Shown piece by piece: positions 32,217-41,268 of a DNA stretch of 64,000 nucleotides. Every line of letters starts with the position of its first letter. The stretch's first letter is position 1. The notes under the pieces are model-generated. The model ran no database searches. It was not told where the DNA came from and was given only the letters and a program-made list of their open reading frames with translations. This DNA comes from UBA1757 sp963617485 (GTDB taxonomy: Bacteria > Bacteroidota > Bacteroidia > Bacteroidales > UBA1402), in assembly GCA_963617485.1 (NCBI GenBank), contig CAVEPA010000009.1:1-64000 (forward strand), read 5' to 3'. The position numbers and the translations under genes were made by a program.

Positions 32217-32888
32217 ATGTTGCTGCCCTATCTCGTGAAAGACCGTATAGAAGCGGGTTGCGACGAAGCCGGACGAGGATGTCTGGCCGGACCGGTGTTT
32301 GCCGCCGCCGTCATCTTGCCACAAGATTTCCGCAACGACCTGCTCAACGACTCCAAACAACTCAGTGCCAAGCAACGCTATAGCCTGCGCCCCATCATCG
32401 AAAATGAGGCGCTGGCTTGGGCCGTAGGCCAAGCCAGCGCCGAAGAGATTGACCAAATTGATATCTTGAACGCATCGTTGCTGGCCATGCACCGCGCCAT
32501 AGCTCAATTGGGCATGCGCCCCGAGCACCTGCTCATCGATGGCAACCGTTTCCGTCAGCCCTCACAAATGCCCTTGTATCGGCTGGCCGAAATTCAGGGA
32601 GATATCCACGGAAATTTGCCCGAAGACTACCCGGAAATTGCCGCCACCACCATCGTCAAAGGCGATGGCAAATACCTATCGCTGGCAGCAGCCTCGGTGC
32701 TGGCCAAGACCTACCGCGACGATGCCATGTTGGAGTTGCATCGGCTTTACCCCGTCTACGATTGGGACAAGAACAAAGGCTACCCCACCGCCGCCCACCG
32801 CAAGGCCATCGCCCTGCACGGCAACAGCCCCTATCATCGCCTCAGCTTCAATCTGTTAGGTGACGACGGGCAATTAAGCCTGTTCTGA
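32217..32888 (+). CDS. rnhB: Ribonuclease HII
   Basis: The 223-residue enzyme removes ribonucleotides from DNA. The active-site motif CDEAGRGCLAGPV (Asp and Glu of the DEDD set) lies at residues about 15-27, with LIDGNRF and the GDGKYLSLAAASVLAK segment after it. The ATG at 32217 follows the preceding TGA by one base. A 13-bp inverted repeat falls in the conserved ALAWAVGQASAEEID stretch. It converges with the ABC exporter gene. Confidence 0.96.
   Translation: MLLPYLVKDRIEAGCDEAGRGCLAGPVFAAAVILPQDFRNDLLNDSKQLSAKQRYSLRPIIENEALAWAVGQASAEEIDQIDILNASLLAMHRAIAQLGMRPEHLLIDGNRFRQPSQMPLYRLAEIQGDIHGNLPEDYPEIAATTIVKGDGKYLSLAAASVLAKTYRDDAMLELHRLYPVYDWDKNKGYPTAAHRKAIALHGNSPYHRLSFNLLGDDGQLSLF
32408..32441. 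repeat. Intragenic inverted repeat, 13-bp perfect stem, in rnhB
   Basis: GGCGCTGGCTTGG (32408-32420) pairs exactly with CCAAGCCAGCGCC (32429-32441) around GCCGTAGG, covering residues about 64-75. This part of RNase HII is conserved, so the hairpin is not a simple insertion. Confidence 0.88.
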
Positions 32889-32899
32889 AAATCAGATTA

Positions 32900-34741
32900 C
32901 TAAGAGAGCTGCATATCGTGCAGATGCCTGAACATGCCCTGCTGCTGCATCAGTTCGTCGTGCGTGCCGCGCTCCACTATACGACCATCGCTCATAACAC
33001 AGATAAGGTCGGCCTTGCGGATGGTAGACAAGCGGTGGGCAATAACAATGGTGGTACGGTTCTTCATCAGCTTTTCCAAAGCCTCCTGCACCAGACGTTC
33101 CGATTCCGTGTCGAGAGCCGAAGTGGCTTCGTCCAGAATAAGGATGGGCGGGTTCTTGAGGATGGCACGAGCTATGCTGATACGCTGGCGCTGACCGCCC
33201 GACAGCTTGCCGCCCCGGTCGCCGATAAGCGTATCGTAGCCGTTTTCACTAGCCATAATAAACTCGTGGGCATTGGCAATCTTGGCCGCTTCCACCACTT
33301 GCTCCATGGTAGCGTTTTCCACACCGAAAGCAATATTATTGAAGAAAGAATCGTTGAAGAGTATCGCCTCTTGGTTCACATATCCGATAAGCGAGCGCAA
33401 GTCCTTGACACGATAGTCGCGGATATCGGCACCGTCCACCTTGATGCAGCCTCGCTCTACATCGTAAAAACGAGGCAAAAGGTCTACCAAGGTCGATTTG
33501 CCGGAGCCCGACTGACCCACCAGCGCAACAGTCTTGCCTTTGGGAACTACCAGGTTGATATCCTTGAGCACCAATTCGGTCTTATAGCGGAAGTCCACAT
33601 GGCAATATTCAATCTGCTGGGTAAAAGCCGTCAGAGGCTTGGGCTGTTCCGGATCCTTGATATTGTTTTCGGCATTCAGAATCTTGTCGATACGTTCCAT
33701 CGATGCCAAACCCTTTTCTATGGAGTACCAAGCCTGCGAGAAAGATTTGGCCGGATTTATAATGCTGTAGAAGATAACCAGATAGTACATGAACACTTGG
33801 GCCGAGAGTCCGGTATCCGCTTTGAGAATGAGCGTTCCGCCAAACCAAAGGACGATGACAATGATAAGCGTTCCAAGAAACTCACTCATAGGATGTGCCA
33901 GCTGTTGACGGCGGAAAATGCGACCGGTGATGCGACGCAAGGTGTTGTTCTGTCTTTCGAAATTGCTGAAGATGCGTTTTTCGGCCACAAAAGCCTTCAC
34001 AATCCGCAAACCCGACAGCGTTTCTTCAACCTGCGAAAGAATCTCGCCCCACTTGTTTTGACCCTCGCGCGAAGGCTTCTTTAGCTGACGGCTGACACGT
34101 CCCATCAAAGTACCCGCGATGGGCAGCAAAACAAGTACGAATAGTGTCAACTGCCAACTCAGAAATACCATCGTCGCAAAGTATATCACTATCATTATCA
34201 GGTTCTTGAAGAGCATGTCCAAAGATTGCATCACCGAGGCCTCTACTTCGGTGACATCGCCCGACATTCGTGCCATAATATCGCCTTTTCGCTCATCCGA
34301 GAAGAAGGACAAAGGCAAGCTCAGAATCTTGTTGTAAATCATACTGCGCAAATCGCGCAACACCGATGTACGGATGGCAATCATGTTGACGGAAGCCATA
34401 TACATGAAGCCCGTTTTCATCAACGTCATCACCACCAGAAAACCGCCGATGACCAGTAGCGTAAAACCTCCGCCACGAGCATCAATGAGAGCGGTAAGGT
34501 AATAGTAGAAATTGTCTTTCAAGGCATCGCCAAGTTGCGACATGGGCAAGGACCAGACGTTCTCGTGAAATTCGTAACTGACACCTTCGTTCAACTGGAA
34601 AAGAATCTCCAGAATAGGAATAATCAAGGCGAAGGAAAATAGACTGAACAAGGTCGAAAGCAGGTTGTTCAGCACGTTCAGTATAACGTAACGTTTATAT
34701 GGTGGCACCAGGCGCGCCAATAGACGGATGAAGTCTTTCAT
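32900..34741 (-). CDS. ABC exporter, fused permease and ATPase (MsbA-like)
   Basis: The 613-residue half-transporter has about six membrane helices in the first 320 residues and an ATPase domain with Walker A GQSGSGKSTL, signature LSGGQRQR and Walker B ILILDEATSALD. It works as a homodimer or heterodimer. The single-gene context and length suit a lipid A/lipid flippase, but drug or peptide export is possible. Its promoter -7 box is likely CAAAAATA at 34758-34765 (minus strand). Confidence 0.9.
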   Translation of the reverse strand: MKDFIRLLARLVPPYKRYVILNVLNNLLSTLFSLFSFALIIPILEILFQLNEGVSYEFHENVWSLPMSQLGDALKDNFYYYLTALIDARGGGFTLLVIGGFLVVMTLMKTGFMYMASVNMIAIRTSVLRDLRSMIYNKILSLPLSFFSDERKGDIMARMSGDVTEVEASVMQSLDMLFKNLIMIVIYFATMVFLSWQLTLFVLVLLPIAGTLMGRVSRQLKKPSREGQNKWGEILSQVEETLSGLRIVKAFVAEKRIFSNFERQNNTLRRITGRIFRRQQLAHPMSEFLGTLIIVIVLWFGGTLILKADTGLSAQVFMYYLVIFYSIINPAKSFSQAWYSIEKGLASMERIDKILNAENNIKDPEQPKPLTAFTQQIEYCHVDFRYKTELVLKDINLVVPKGKTVALVGQSGSGKSTLVDLLPRFYDVERGCIKVDGADIRDYRVKDLRSLIGYVNQEAILFNDSFFNNIAFGVENATMEQVVEAAKIANAHEFIMASENGYDTLIGDRGGKLSGGQRQRISIARAILKNPPILILDEATSALDTESERLVQEALEKLMKNRTTIVIAHRLSTIRKADLICVMSDGRIVERGTHDELMQQQGMFRHLHDMQLS

Positions 34742-34757
34742 TTAGGGAAATTTGTGA

Positions 34758-34765
34758 CAAAAATA
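34758..34765 (-). promoter_or_regulatory. -7 element before the ABC exporter gene
   Basis: TATTTTTG on the minus strand matches TAnnTTTG and lies 17 bases before the ATG; a -33 box is not clear. Confidence 0.4.
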
Positions 34766-34822
34766 GTGTTCTCCACGGGTAGAAACAAGTCTGGCGGGCC
34801 ACACAGCCTTATCGCAACAGTC

Positions 34823-35536
34823 TTATTTCAAGATTTCAAGCAGTTCCACTTCGAAAATCAGGGTAGAACCGGGCTGAATCAATTCGCCGGCACCACGATC
34901 GCCATAAGCCAAATTGGCAGGAATTACAAAGCGGACCTTAGAGCCAACGTTCATCAACTGCAAGCCTTCCTGCCAACCACTGATTACCTGGTTCACGCCA
35001 AATTCGGCAGGCGTTCCACGATCGACGGAGCTGTCGAAAACGGTACCGTCAAGCAAGGTGCCGGTATAGTGTACTTTTACGCGGTCGGTAGCGGTGGGCT
35101 TGGGGCCTTCGGCAGCCGTCAGGATTTCGTACTGCAAACCTGAAGCGGTGGTAACCACACCGTCTTTCTTGGCATTCTCGGCCATATAGTCGGCACCTTC
35201 CTTCATATTCTCCTGGTTTTTCTTTTCAACGGCAGCCATCAGACAACGCTGGAAAACCTGATAGGCCTCTTCGGGCTTGATTTGCAACTTGTCATCCTGG
35301 TTCTTCATCGTCTTGGTCAAAGCGGACAGGAACAAGTCAACATCTATTTCGGCAGGCATTGAGCCAAGGTTCTGACGGAGATTGTCGCCCAAACCTACAC
35401 CGTAAGCATAGCTAAGGGAGTCTTCGATAGTAGCGTTGGTTTTTGACAAGCTGACACCATTGGAGCAGCAAGAAGTGAGGGTCATAGCCGAAACGACGAA
35501 GGCCATAGACAAGATTGCGCAAAGATTCTTTTTCAT
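34823..35536 (-). CDS. FKBP-type peptidyl-prolyl isomerase lipoprotein
   Basis: The 237-residue protein has a lipoprotein signal (MAFVVSAMTLTSC, Cys23), an FkpA-like helical dimerisation domain (SLSYAYGVGLGDNLRQ onward), and an FKBP domain with VKVHYTGTLLDGTVFDSS, GWQEGLQLM and IPANLAYGDRGAG. It would assist folding in the periplasm. The ATG at 35536 opens the signal peptide. A -7 box CAAAGGTA lies upstream at 35580-35587. Confidence 0.93.
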   Translation of the reverse strand: MKKNLCAILSMAFVVSAMTLTSCCSNGVSLSKTNATIEDSLSYAYGVGLGDNLRQNLGSMPAEIDVDLFLSALTKTMKNQDDKLQIKPEEAYQVFQRCLMAAVEKKNQENMKEGADYMAENAKKDGVVTTASGLQYEILTAAEGPKPTATDRVKVHYTGTLLDGTVFDSSVDRGTPAEFGVNQVISGWQEGLQLMNVGSKVRFVIPANLAYGDRGAGELIQPGSTLIFEVELLEILK

Positions 35537-35579
35537 TGTAATAATTATTAAATTGTCAATTTTAGTCACAATTAGCTCG

Positions 35580-35587
35580 CAAAGGTA
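35580..35587 (-). promoter_or_regulatory. -7 element before the FKBP gene
   Basis: TACCTTTG on the minus strand, an exact consensus match 44 bases before the ATG; no clear -33 box. Confidence 0.5.
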
Positions 35588-35644
35588 GTATAAAGAATGA
35601 AATTAATGCTATTTTCGTGCCGATGTTAACAAATTATTTGAGAT

Positions 35645-37327
35645 ATGTCTAAAACCATCAAAATCAACTGTCTGAATATCCACCAAAGCAGATTGTTCCC
35701 GGTAGGAGTATCTTTGTCGTCCATCTGCGAAATGCTCAAAGAAGAGCAACATCTCGACATCGAGCCCATAGCCGCGTTTGTCAACCACAGCCCCGAGAAC
35801 CTTGACACGGAGCTGTATCACCCCGCCTTGGTGGAATTTATCGACATCAGTCACCCCGAAGGTATGCGCGTCTACACCCGCAGTCTTACCTTCCTGCTGG
35901 GTGCCGCCATAGACGAACTCTGGCCTGGCGGACAGTTTCGCATCGAACATTCCGTTTCGAATGGTTTTTTCTGCCGCATAAACTTGGATAAGAAAGTGGA
36001 AGACAACGACTTACAAGCCATCAAACAACGCGTGCACACATTGGCGCAAGCCGACCTGCCTATCGAACAGATAGAGGAAGAAACTTCAAGCGTCATCGAC
36101 TTGTTCCGCCAGAAAGGCCGCGAAGACCTGGTGAAACTTTTCGAACATTATGACCACTTGTACACGCACTACGTCCGCATGGGCGAACATATCGACCATT
36201 TCTACGGACCGCTGGCCTCATCGAGCCGTTATATCCGCAACTTCGACCTGATAGCCTATCCCGGCAGCGAGGACGGTTTTCTGCTGCGCCTACCCCAAGG
36301 AGAGGACCCCAGCCAGCTGAAAGAAATGGTGCCTCAGCCCAAAATGTTCGGCATTTTCAAGGAATTCATGCAATGGAACAAACTGCTCGGGCAAAGCACT
36401 GTGGGCGACATCAACGCTTGTTGCTTCAAAGGCAATGTGGCCGATATGATTAAGGTATCGGAGGCCCTGCAAGAAAAACGCGTGTCGCAAATCGTCGACA
36501 ACATCCTGGCTCAACCGGTGCGCAAGCGCATCATTCTTGTTTCGGGACCGTCGTCATCGGGCAAGACCACTTTCAGCAAACGGCTTTCGGTGCAGTTGGC
36601 CGTTGCAGGTATCAAGCCGCTGGCCATCTCGCTCGACGACTATTTTCTGGAACGCGAGCAGACTCCCCGCGACGAAAAAGGCGAATACGATTACGAATCG
36701 CTCTACGCGCTCGATTTGGAACTATTCAACACCCAATTGCAAGAGTTGCTGGCCGGCAAGGAAGTTGGCCTGCCCCGCTACAATTTCAATACGGGCAAAA
36801 AAGATTATCCCGAAGACAAAAGAATAAGACTCGAAGACAACCAGATGCTTATTTTGGAAGGCATCCACGCCTTGAATCCCGCCCTATTGCCCAAGATTCC
36901 ACAGGAAGTGCTGTACAAAATTTATGTATCGGCCCTCACATCCATCTCGCTCGACAACCACAACCGCATCGCCACCACCGACAACCGTCTGATACGCCGT
37001 TTGATACGCGATGCCAAATACCGCGGCATTCCGGCACGCGACACACTGGCCCGTTGGAAGAGCGTGCGCCAAGGCGAAGACAAATGGATTTTCCCCTATC
37101 AGGAGAATGCCGATGTTTTCTTCAATTCAGCTATGGCTTTCGAGTTGCTGGTGCTGAAACGCTATGCCGTTCCCTCGCTGCGCAATGTGCCGCAGAATTG
37201 TCCGGAATATGCCGAGGCCATACGTCTGCTGCGTTTTCTCGACTACATTGCCATCGTTCCCGACAATGAAATCCCGCCAACATCTCTGCTGCGGGAATTT
37301 GTGGGAGGAAGTTCCTTCAATTATTGA
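35645..37327 (+). CDS. Nucleoside (uridine-like) kinase with ThrRS-type N-terminal domains
   Basis: This 560-residue protein has N-terminal TGS/second-additional-domain-like segments related to threonyl-tRNA synthetase (HPEGMRVYTRSLTFLLGAA and HSVSNGFFCRI). The P-loop kinase domain starts near residue 295 with VSGPSSSGKTTF, then DDYFLEREQTPRDEKGEYDYESLYALDL and RRLIRDAKYRGIPA. The arrangement is common in Bacteroidota and clostridia as 'nucleoside kinase'; its substrate is likely uridine or cytidine but unproven. rpoN follows after 48 bases. Confidence 0.88.
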   Translation: MSKTIKINCLNIHQSRLFPVGVSLSSICEMLKEEQHLDIEPIAAFVNHSPENLDTELYHPALVEFIDISHPEGMRVYTRSLTFLLGAAIDELWPGGQFRIEHSVSNGFFCRINLDKKVEDNDLQAIKQRVHTLAQADLPIEQIEEETSSVIDLFRQKGREDLVKLFEHYDHLYTHYVRMGEHIDHFYGPLASSSRYIRNFDLIAYPGSEDGFLLRLPQGEDPSQLKEMVPQPKMFGIFKEFMQWNKLLGQSTVGDINACCFKGNVADMIKVSEALQEKRVSQIVDNILAQPVRKRIILVSGPSSSGKTTFSKRLSVQLAVAGIKPLAISLDDYFLEREQTPRDEKGEYDYESLYALDLELFNTQLQELLAGKEVGLPRYNFNTGKKDYPEDKRIRLEDNQMLILEGIHALNPALLPKIPQEVLYKIYVSALTSISLDNHNRIATTDNRLIRRLIRDAKYRGIPARDTLARWKSVRQGEDKWIFPYQENADVFFNSAMAFELLVLKRYAVPSLRNVPQNCPEYAEAIRLLRFLDYIAIVPDNEIPPTSLLREFVGGSSFNY

Positions 37328-37335
37328 TTTTACAC

Positions 37336-37343
37336 TACCTTTG
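37336..37343 (+). promoter_or_regulatory. -7 element before rpoN
   Basis: TACCTTTG matches the Bacteroides -7 consensus, 32 bases before the rpoN ATG. No TTTG at the right distance upstream was seen. Confidence 0.5.
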
Positions 37344-37375
37344 CAAAACGCTTCTAAGAAATAAACCCTATAGAT

Positions 37376-38887
37376 ATGGCGCTGAAACAACAACAGGTAC
37401 TCAAGCAGCAGCAAGGGCTGAACCAGATGCAGATACAGCAGATCAAGCTCTTGGAAATCCCCGCACTGGAGATGGAGGAACGCATCCTTCGTGAAATCGA
37501 CAACAACCCTGCGCTTGAGTTGGGCGAAGACCGCTCCCTGCACGATGACGAGCCAAACGACTTCGAATCCATGGACGGAAGCACCGACACGGAATCGGAT
37601 ACCGGCACAGATGGCGGCGATGAAGCCTACGGCAACGAAGATGAAAATCCGCACTACGATGCCGAAGACGACTACGACGACAAGGCCGCCGACTATGCCG
37701 AAACCCAACCCTACGACCCCAATGCCGAAAGCGACCGCAAACCTTTTCTGGGTGTTCAGACCGACAGCCTGCAGGATTTTCTGCGCCGTCAGTTGTCCGA
37801 CCTCGATTTGGATGAAACGGAGAAGTGGGCGGGCGAATACATCATCGGCTGTCTCGATGATGACGGTTATCTGCGTATTCCCTTGGAAAGCATTGCCGAC
37901 CAGTTGTCTTTTCAGCGCTCCATCGATGTGGATGAAGACAAAATGGAAGAGGTCCTCAAGACGATACAGGATTTCGAACCCGCCGGCGTAGCCGCACGCA
38001 ACTTGCAGGAATGTCTGCTTTTACAGTTGCGCCGCAAGAATCCCACCAAGGAGGTCCAAAATGCCATCTATCTGCTGGAGCACTATTTCGAAGATTTTTC
38101 AGCTATGAAAATCCAGAAAATCTGCCAAAGCTGGGGTATCAGCGAAGCCGACCTGGATGCCGCCAAGAGAACCGTCAGCCGTCTGAACCCCAAGCCCGGC
38201 AACGACTGGGAGACTTCGCTGCTGAACGAAGCCGGACGCAGCATCACCCCCGATTTTCTGGTAGACAATATCGAAGGTAAGTTGCACTTGAGCCTCAACG
38301 ACACCGACCTGCCCGACCTTCACGTGAGCGGATATTATAAAGAGCTGATTCGCAGCAGCAAGCAGTCTAAAAAGCTGAGCCGCGAACAGAAGGATGCCGT
38401 CATTTTTGCCAGACAAAAAGTGGATGCCGCCAACTGGTTTATCAATGCCATCAAACAGCGTCAAAACACTTTGCTGAACACCATGCAGGCCATACTCAAC
38501 CGTCAAGAGGCTTTTTTCTTGAGTGGAGAGGAACGCAAACTGCGCCCCATGCGCCTGAAGGATGTAGCCGCCGACACGGGTCTGGACATTTCCACCATCT
38601 CGCGCGTCAGCAATAGCAAGTATGTGCAAAGCGAATTCGGCATTTTCCCCTTGAAATTCTTTTTTTCCGAGGCGATGACCAACAACGAGGGGGAAGAAAT
38701 ATCGGTGCGCGAAATCAAGAGCATCATCAAAGAACTGGTGGAGCGGGAAGACAAAAAGCAGCCGCTCACCGATGAAGCACTGGTGAAGGCCCTGCAAGCC
38801 AAGGGCTACCAAATTGCCCGCCGCACCGTGGCCAAGTACCGCGAGCAGTTGCACATCCCCACCTCACGTCAACGTTCCAATCTGTAA
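37376..38887 (+). CDS. rpoN: RNA polymerase sigma-54 factor
   Basis: The 503-residue protein has the glutamine-rich region I (LKQQQGLNQMQIQQIKLLEIPALEMEERI), a long acidic region II (residues about 45-120), and the core-binding domain. The helix-turn-helix RPMRLKDVAADTGLDISTISRV follows, and then the RpoN box ARRTVAKYREQL at the C-terminus. It directs polymerase to -24/-12 promoters and requires enhancer-binding ATPases; none is in the window. purE follows after 16 bases. Confidence 0.97.
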   Translation: MALKQQQVLKQQQGLNQMQIQQIKLLEIPALEMEERILREIDNNPALELGEDRSLHDDEPNDFESMDGSTDTESDTGTDGGDEAYGNEDENPHYDAEDDYDDKAADYAETQPYDPNAESDRKPFLGVQTDSLQDFLRRQLSDLDLDETEKWAGEYIIGCLDDDGYLRIPLESIADQLSFQRSIDVDEDKMEEVLKTIQDFEPAGVAARNLQECLLLQLRRKNPTKEVQNAIYLLEHYFEDFSAMKIQKICQSWGISEADLDAAKRTVSRLNPKPGNDWETSLLNEAGRSITPDFLVDNIEGKLHLSLNDTDLPDLHVSGYYKELIRSSKQSKKLSREQKDAVIFARQKVDAANWFINAIKQRQNTLLNTMQAILNRQEAFFLSGEERKLRPMRLKDVAADTGLDISTISRVSNSKYVQSEFGIFPLKFFFSEAMTNNEGEEISVREIKSIIKELVEREDKKQPLTDEALVKALQAKGYQIARRTVAKYREQLHIPTSRQRSNL

Positions 38888-38903
38888 TCATTATCACAAT
38901 CAT

Positions 38904-39407
38904 ATGAAAGCTATTGTCAGCATTATCATGGGTAGTACTTCCGACCTGCCCATTATGGAAAAAGCAGCCAAGTTGCTGGACGAATTCGACCTTCCTTTCG
39001 AAATGCACGCGCTGTCGGCCCACCGCACACCCGCAGAAGTGGAGACTTTCGCCAAAGAAGCTGCAGCTCGCGGCATCAAGGTAATTATTGCCGGTGCCGG
39101 TATGGCCGCCGCTCTTCCGGGTGTCATCGCCGCCAACACTACTCTGCCCGTTATCGGTGTACCCATTGCTTCGTCACTTAGCGGCATGGATGCGCTGTTG
39201 GCCATCGTACAAATGCCTCCGGGTATTCCCGTGGCCACCGTAGCCATTAACGGTGCTATGAATGCCGCCATTCTCGCCATTGAGATGCTGGCTTTGGCCG
39301 ACCCCGAACTGGCCCAGCGTTTTGCCGCCTACAAAGAAGGTCTGAAACAGAAAATCGTAAAGGCCGATGCTGAGTTGCAGGCCTTAGCGTACAAGAATAA
39401 GATTTAG
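38904..39407 (+). CDS. purE: N5-carboxyaminoimidazole ribonucleotide mutase
   Basis: The 167-residue enzyme has the PurE class I signature GSTSDLPIMEKA near the start, HALSAHRTP, and AGAGMAAALPGVIAANTTLPVIGVP. It moves the carboxylate in the sixth step of purine synthesis. No purK is adjacent. The ATG at 38904 gives the standard N-terminus. ispG follows after 7 bases. Confidence 0.97.
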   Translation: MKAIVSIIMGSTSDLPIMEKAAKLLDEFDLPFEMHALSAHRTPAEVETFAKEAAARGIKVIIAGAGMAAALPGVIAANTTLPVIGVPIASSLSGMDALLAIVQMPPGIPVATVAINGAMNAAILAIEMLALADPELAQRFAAYKEGLKQKIVKADAELQALAYKNKI

Positions 39408-39414
39408 CGAATCC

Positions 39415-41268
39415 ATGTCGTACTGCAAGGACCTTTTCAATTATCAGCGCCGCAAAAGCCAGGAAGTCTGCATTGGCAAACTGCGCTTGGGCGGCGATGC
39501 GCCCGTCAGGATACAGTCCATGACCAATACGTCCACCCTCGACACGGCCGCCTGCGTGAAGCAAGCCAAAGCCATCATCGATGCGGGAGGCGACATAGTA
39601 CGACTGACGGCACAAGGTGTCAAGGAGGCCGAGAACTTGACCGATATTCGCCGCGAGCTGAACAAGGACGGCTATGGACAGCCCTTGGTGGCTGATATCC
39701 ATTTCAATCCTAAAGCAGCAGAAGCCGCTGCCAGCCGCGTGGAGAAGGTCCGTATTAATCCGGGTAATTTTGCCGACCCCATGCCCGCCGGTATTCAGTG
39801 CGAAGAGGATGTGCAAAAAGCCATCCGTGAACGCTTTGTACCCTTTTTAAATCTTTGCAAGGAACACCACACAGCCATCCGCATCGGTGTGAACCACGGC
39901 TCTCTTTCGGCACGCATGATGAAGCGTTACGGCGATACGCCTCAAGGCATGGTGGCTTCGTGCATGGAATACTTGCGCATTTGCGTTGAGGAAAATTTCC
40001 TTAATGTGGTCATCTCCATCAAAGCTTCCAATACTTTGATTATGGTTCAGACCGTTCGACTGCTGGTTCAGGAGATGGACAAGGAAGACATGCATTTTCC
40101 CCTGCATCTGGGAGTGACCGAGGCCGGCGATGGCGAAGACGGTCGCATCAAATCGGCAGTGGGTATCGGCGCACTTTTGGCCGATGGTATAGGCGACACC
40201 ATCCGCGTGAGTCTGAGCGAAGATCCTCAGGCAGAGATTCCCGTGGCCATACAGCTGCGCGACCATATCGTGCAACGCGCCGGTCATGAAGCCATACCGG
40301 CCCAGCCTTACGAAGGGTTTGACGCCTTCAGTTTTCACCGTCGCAAGACCTACCGCACCGCCAACATAGGCGATGGGCAGCAGCCGGTTGTGGTGGCGCA
40401 GGGCCTGCCCGCCGCTGGCGGCGGGCAGGCCTCGGGCGCCACCACAACCGCCCAAGACGCACTCCAAGCGGATTTCTACTATCTGGGCCACGCACTTCCG
40501 GCCAGTCTGCCCGCCGGCCACGCCTACATCTGCGACCTGGACGCTTATTCCAGCGCCGCCGACCAGCCGCTCTACCCGCTCGGTTGTGTGCAGCAATGGG
40601 ACGTTCTTCAGCGTTGCCCGGCAGCAATCAAGTTTCTGAAACTCCGTTACCAAGACCTCAACAACGACCTTGTCGCCCGCCTGAGCGGCCGGCAAGACAT
40701 CGTATTGGTACTAGAAAGCAGCTCTCCAAATCCGGTAGGCGAAATGAGGGCCGTCTTCCATTACCTGCTGCGCCAACACTGCCTCTGTCCCATAGTGTTG
40801 AAAGCCGAAATGCAAGTGCCGCGCCTGGAGCAACTGCAATTGTTTGCCGCAGCCGATTTCGGAGCCCTGCTCATCGATGGGTTCGGTGACGGGTTGTGGC
40901 TGGATGCGCCAAGACAAAGTCAAGCGGAAAGCATCAGCACCATGTTGTCCATCTTGCAGGCAACCCGGCTCAGAATTTCACGCACCGAGTACATTTCCTG
41001 CCCCAGCTGCGGACGCACGCTGTTCGACCTACAGCAGACCATCGCACACGTCAAGGCCGGCACCGCCCATCTGAAAGGGCTGAAAATCGCCATTATGGGC
41101 TGCATTGTGAACGGCCCGGGCGAAATGGCCGATGCCGACTACGGCTACGTGGGTGCAGGACGCGGCAAAGTAAGCCTCTACAAGGCCCAAACGTGCATCG
41201 AAAAAAATATTCCTCAGGAAGAAGCACTCGAACGGCTGCTCGAACTCATCAGAAAGGATAACCGATAG
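39415..41268 (+). CDS. ispG: (E)-4-hydroxy-3-methylbut-2-enyl-diphosphate synthase, long form
   Basis: The 617-residue iron-sulfur enzyme performs the penultimate step of the MEP isoprenoid pathway. The TIM-barrel domain starts at QEVCIGKLRLGGDAPVRIQSMTNT. A large middle insertion, typical of plants and Bacteroidota, follows. The C-terminal cluster domain has SCPSCGRTLFDL and GCIVNGPGEMADADYG, giving the three cysteine ligands. A 26-bp interrupted hairpin lies at residues about 324-345 at the start of the insertion. The 3' end overlaps the convergent Omp85-family gene by 20 bases. Confidence 0.96.
   Translation: MSYCKDLFNYQRRKSQEVCIGKLRLGGDAPVRIQSMTNTSTLDTAACVKQAKAIIDAGGDIVRLTAQGVKEAENLTDIRRELNKDGYGQPLVADIHFNPKAAEAAASRVEKVRINPGNFADPMPAGIQCEEDVQKAIRERFVPFLNLCKEHHTAIRIGVNHGSLSARMMKRYGDTPQGMVASCMEYLRICVEENFLNVVISIKASNTLIMVQTVRLLVQEMDKEDMHFPLHLGVTEAGDGEDGRIKSAVGIGALLADGIGDTIRVSLSEDPQAEIPVAIQLRDHIVQRAGHEAIPAQPYEGFDAFSFHRRKTYRTANIGDGQQPVVVAQGLPAAGGGQASGATTTAQDALQADFYYLGHALPASLPAGHAYICDLDAYSSAADQPLYPLGCVQQWDVLQRCPAAIKFLKLRYQDLNNDLVARLSGRQDIVLVLESSSPNPVGEMRAVFHYLLRQHCLCPIVLKAEMQVPRLEQLQLFAAADFGALLIDGFGDGLWLDAPRQSQAESISTMLSILQATRLRISRTEYISCPSCGRTLFDLQQTIAHVKAGTAHLKGLKIAIMGCIVNGPGEMADADYGYVGAGRGKVSLYKAQTCIEKNIPQEEALERLLELIRKDNR
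40386..40449. repeat. Intragenic inverted repeat, 14 + 12 bp stems, in ispG
   Basis: The outer arms GGTTGTGGTGGCGC (40386-40399) and 40436-40449 are fully complementary. The inner arms GGCCTGCCCGCC (40402-40413) and 40420-40431 are too. A 2/4-base internal loop separates them and the apical loop is GCTGGC. It encodes QPVVVAQGLPAAGGGQASGA and neighbours. Confidence 0.95.
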
